DNA of 64,000 bases from Sipunculus nudus (taxonomy: Eukaryota > Annelida > Sipuncula > Golfingiida > Sipunculidae): the NCBI GenBank assembly GCA_026874595.1, contig CM049322.1, positions 59,896,886 through 59,960,885 on the forward strand. Direction: 5' to 3'. The stretch's first letter is position 1, and each line of letters starts with the position of its first letter. Below, piece after piece: positions 61,135 to 64,000 of the stretch. The translations under genes were made by a program, and so were the position numbers. Under the pieces are notes generated by a model. That model saw only the letters and a program-made list of their open reading frames with translations. It did no database searches and was not told the DNA's origin.

Positions 61135-63101
61135 GACCCATGGGTCACATCGCTCAGCCGAATTTTGGAAAATATTAGTAACTGCAAAATATTTTTATTT
61201 CTTTTAGTTTTTCATGTATATTATCATTAGAAAAGCTATGAGAAAATGGCCCTGCTAAAATGAAACTTTGTAAATTATAGAATAATGGACATGAGCTAAA
61301 CCATTTAGTGATGCACCAAGGGAACAAATAGGCCTACGGTAAGTGTTATATAAAAGTAACATTTCATAAACAAATAATGTGTGAAGGTAATTAAGTTTTC
61401 AAAAGTTAAATATATAGCCATATGAGTTAAAAATTAATCCCACATTTGACCAATAATCCTAATTTTAATACTAAGTTAACAGTGTTACTCACACCTAGGC
61501 CCCTCCAACTTTAAAAGATATGAATGAAATGCTACAAAGTATTTATATCTTCTTAAATCTTGTCAGTCATCACTTACATTAGATCCTAATATTTTATCAC
61601 ATTTGAATATTAGGATTAAATTCCTGAAATTTTTTTCTTTAAAAAAATCAAAATTGTCCAAGTCTCACCAAAAAGAATTTATTTAACATTTAAATTATAA
61701 GATTCATCTTGTTTATTAGTCCTGTGTATTGAAGAGGTGGGTTGGGGGAGGGGTCTCCATTGTTACTGCTAATTGCTGAAAAAATGTTAATTTAAAGATT
61801 CATCTAGTTCATAGTACAGGTCTGTCAACAGAATGGGGGGGGGGGGGGAGAGTGAGGGTTGCCAGAGAAAAAGGCTCCCTTAGGTATGGTATTAACTGCA
61901 GACAGCATGACCAACTTCAACTCAGTGGAGAAAGGGCTTGCCCTAATGATGGGATTGCATAACATTATGCCAACAGCCTTGGGAGCATAGAGAGCTTCAC
62001 TGAATGACCTACAGTCACCAAAGTGGACTGCTTGATAATGTAAGGGAATACAACAAGAGCCTAAAAAAATCAATAACTAGCCTAATTTTGCAGCTTTAAT
62101 TTCAGATTTAACAGATTAAATCCCTATAAAAGATTTTGATCTAATTTTGGTATACAATTTAATTTCAATAAATCAAAGTTATATTACTGGAAAAAAGTCC
62201 TTTGCTTTAACATGTTTTGTGTCAAGCGATCAAATATCTTTCCTGATTTTTTACAAAATGCATTATGTTTGAGCCCATAACTTTTTTAAATTATACAATA
62301 CAGACCTTATTCCTAGCATGTACATAGGAACTATATAGAGGAATATTTATGGTAAATATGAGGAAAACAGATGAGTGGTTTTGATATTAGGCAGTCTGAA
62401 GTGTGAAAATATGTTTTTAATAAAAAAATTAAGGTTTTTCCTTAATTTCTCAAAGGAACAAAGTCGCAAAGACCCAGTTTTCAGCTTGGTAGGAGATCTT
62501 AGGGACATCTAACATTATGCCAACAGCCTGGGGAGCATAGAGATGTGCACCGAATGACCTACAGTCACCAAAGTAGACTGCTTGACAATGTAAGGGAATA
62601 CAACAAGAGCCTCCAAAAAAATTCAATAACTAGCCTAATTTTGCAGCTTTTATTTTCAAATTTCAGATTTTAACAGATTAAATCCTTATGTATACATGCT
62701 GTGAAAATTAAATCCACAGTACTTACAGGAAAAAAACTTGCTGTGGCCAAAGTTGGGCAAAATTTAAGGTACCAATTTTATATTTTTGCCAATATTTAAA
62801 AAAATTTACCAGATTTTGATCTACTTTTTGGTATACAACTGTGAAAATAGATTTCTAATAAAAAATTGAGGTTTTTCCTTAATATCTTGAAGGAACAAAG
62901 TCCTATTGACCCAATTTCGTCATGGAAGGAGATTTTGGGGACATCTAACTGTATGCCAAATTTCAGATTCGTAGGTCCAATGGTGTCGAAACATGCCAGT
63001 CTTACCGACTGACATCCAGACAGACGGAAGGACAGTCAGACGGACGACAGACAATGGACCACGACTATAGCTCAGATGACTTAAAGTCAGCTGAGCTAAA
63101 A
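61135..63101 (+). mobile_element. GACCCATGGGTC-headed element, copy 8 (~2.0 kb)
   Basis: The head GACCCATGGGTC (61135-61146) plus ACATCGCTCAGCCGA and the tail AGCTCAGATGACTTAAAGTC + AGCTGAGCTAAAAA define it. It is very similar to copy 7 but carries the CATAGAGA..CAACAAGAGCC module twice (61985-62060 and 62530-62610). This suggests an internal duplication or a recombination between copies. Confidence 0.75.
61835..61848 (+). repeat. poly-G tract (about 14 G)
   Basis: It follows GTCTGTCAACAGAATG, at the homologous place in this element copy. Confidence 0.95.
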
Positions 63102-64000
63102 ACTATTATGAAGAATCAGACATTGTTACACATCAGTGGGGAATCTGATTGGCTGAGTTTGTGGCTTATCACCATAATATATATTCTTATGCAGGGGACT
63201 ACTTCCTGTGGCAAATTTCAAACTGTTTTGTTATTATTAAATATAGGGACCCTCCATACATATGTCAAGAGTATTTCTAAATTCTGATACAGCCAAGTAC
63301 TTTAGGCCAGACTTTTTTAATTTTTCGGTTTCCAAAACCACTGACCTTTGCTTTCCTCATTTCAGAAAAAAAAATAAAATTGGCATTTTGATTTTTTTTA
63401 CCTTTTATATTGCGTCGCCGAATGCAACACGGTTGTTGACAAATGAAATGTTTAGTGACTGTGTTTATTAGATCACTTCAAACGTTAGAACTCTTATGAT
63501 TGGCTAATAAGGTCACTTTCATAATGACAGATGGAGGGTTTAAGCCAATCACAATAGGGTATCCGTGGGCCATAAATGCAATTGATTGGCCATCAAGTAG
63601 TCAAAAGATTCAGCAGGGAAATTGAGAATTCTTGGAGAGTTTTCAAAGTTCGTTTTCTGCACTACAGTACATTTTCAAACCAGCGTTTAGGTCATATTTA
63701 CCTCGTAAAACATATTTGTTATAGATAGATGTGAATTAGAAAAGAAAATTAGTTTGGTTGCATGGCGGCTTTACCAGCTTGCCACTGTTAATAACTTGCT
63801 AGATATTCAAACAAATTTACTTTTTTAAGACTAATTATTGCACTCAAAGTCAGACGCTATTTATTACTGCAAATTGGCTAAGTTTCACAAGTTTACTCTT
63901 AAAAAATATTATAACTTGTCAAAACTTAAAAACATAGTCTTGTAACGCTTAAAAGAAAATTACTGAACAGATGAAATTATATACTGCATGAGGTCGTCAT
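63102..64000. other. unassigned sequence at the window edge
   Basis: No SLC37 exon was recognised. Several CCAAT or inverted CCAAT motifs occur (GATTGGCT near 63146 and 63499, AGCCAATCACAAT near 63544, GATTGGCC near 63583). They are too common in AT-rich DNA to call a promoter. Confidence 0.4.

Noticed and set aside
63480-63600. CCAAT boxes as the gene's promoter
   Set aside because: The N-terminal coding exons of the gene are not in this window, so its promoter should lie beyond 64000. The motifs alone are weak evidence.

Overview
This window is animal nuclear DNA. It is AT-rich and intron-rich, with no prokaryotic gene density and no operons. It carries one recognisable protein-coding gene, on the minus strand, spread over about 54 kb among thick layers of mobile elements and tandem repeats. 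The repeat style (GGTGGCGCCACC core-repeat arrays, GACCCATGGGTC-headed elements, and arrays built on TGACCTTTGACCT) suggests a marine invertebrate. My best guess is a bivalve or other mollusc, but this is inference from repeat style and not from a species marker.

The gene is a sugar-phosphate exchanger of the SLC37 family, closest to SLC37A2. Twelve coding exons could be read by hand between 60746 and 6644 (minus strand). All have GT-AG introns, and the codon phases join without a gap to give the C-terminal 392 residues and a TAG stop. The N-terminal part, about 100 residues by comparison with the family, was not found and probably lies beyond 64000. Exons (high to low coordinate): 60746-60611, 56459-56383, 51736-51570, 51103-51051, 31566-31438, 29745-29655, 26032-25970, 25197-25112, 23171-23123, 9450-9298, 7634-7537, 6721-6644.

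The introns hold six minisatellites: a 41-bp unit (56729-59313), a 63-bp unit (52364-56009), a 51-bp unit (49539-50458), a ~53-bp unit (30876-31437), an 18-bp unit (30289-30583) and a ~49-bp unit (7635-8614). Two of them are built from the gene's own splice junctions. The 53-bp array copies the 3' end and splice donor of the 31438 exon. The 49-bp array copies the acceptor and first bases of the 7634 exon. A third junction (acceptor of the 51736 exon) has been duplicated once, 39 bp identical. This repeated amplification of splice sites within one gene is the most unusual thing I see.

The dispersed repeats fall into families. (1) Elements start with the palindrome GACCCATGGGTC plus GCTCAGCTGA and end in an inverted copy (GTCAGCTGAGCTAAAA); at least eight near-complete copies are seen, several with nested insertions. 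(2) Three ~1.3-1.5 kb arrays have ~280-bp units, each unit with two GGTGGCGCCACC palindromes and a conserved TAGTCG/CGACTA hairpin near one end. (3) A 4-kb element (about 13789-17815) contains ~11 tandem ~290-bp units, nearly all with a perfect DR1 nuclear-receptor half-site pair. (4) A 1.2-kb pogo/Tigger-like DNA transposon remnant (35846-37067) has perfect 14-bp terminal inverted repeats and a broken psq-type HTH. (5) There are three copies of a tRNA-derived SINE, one with a 10-bp target-site duplication. (6) Several small inverted-repeat MITE-like elements are present. The long open frames over the minisatellites are by-products of stop-free repeat units and are not called as genes.
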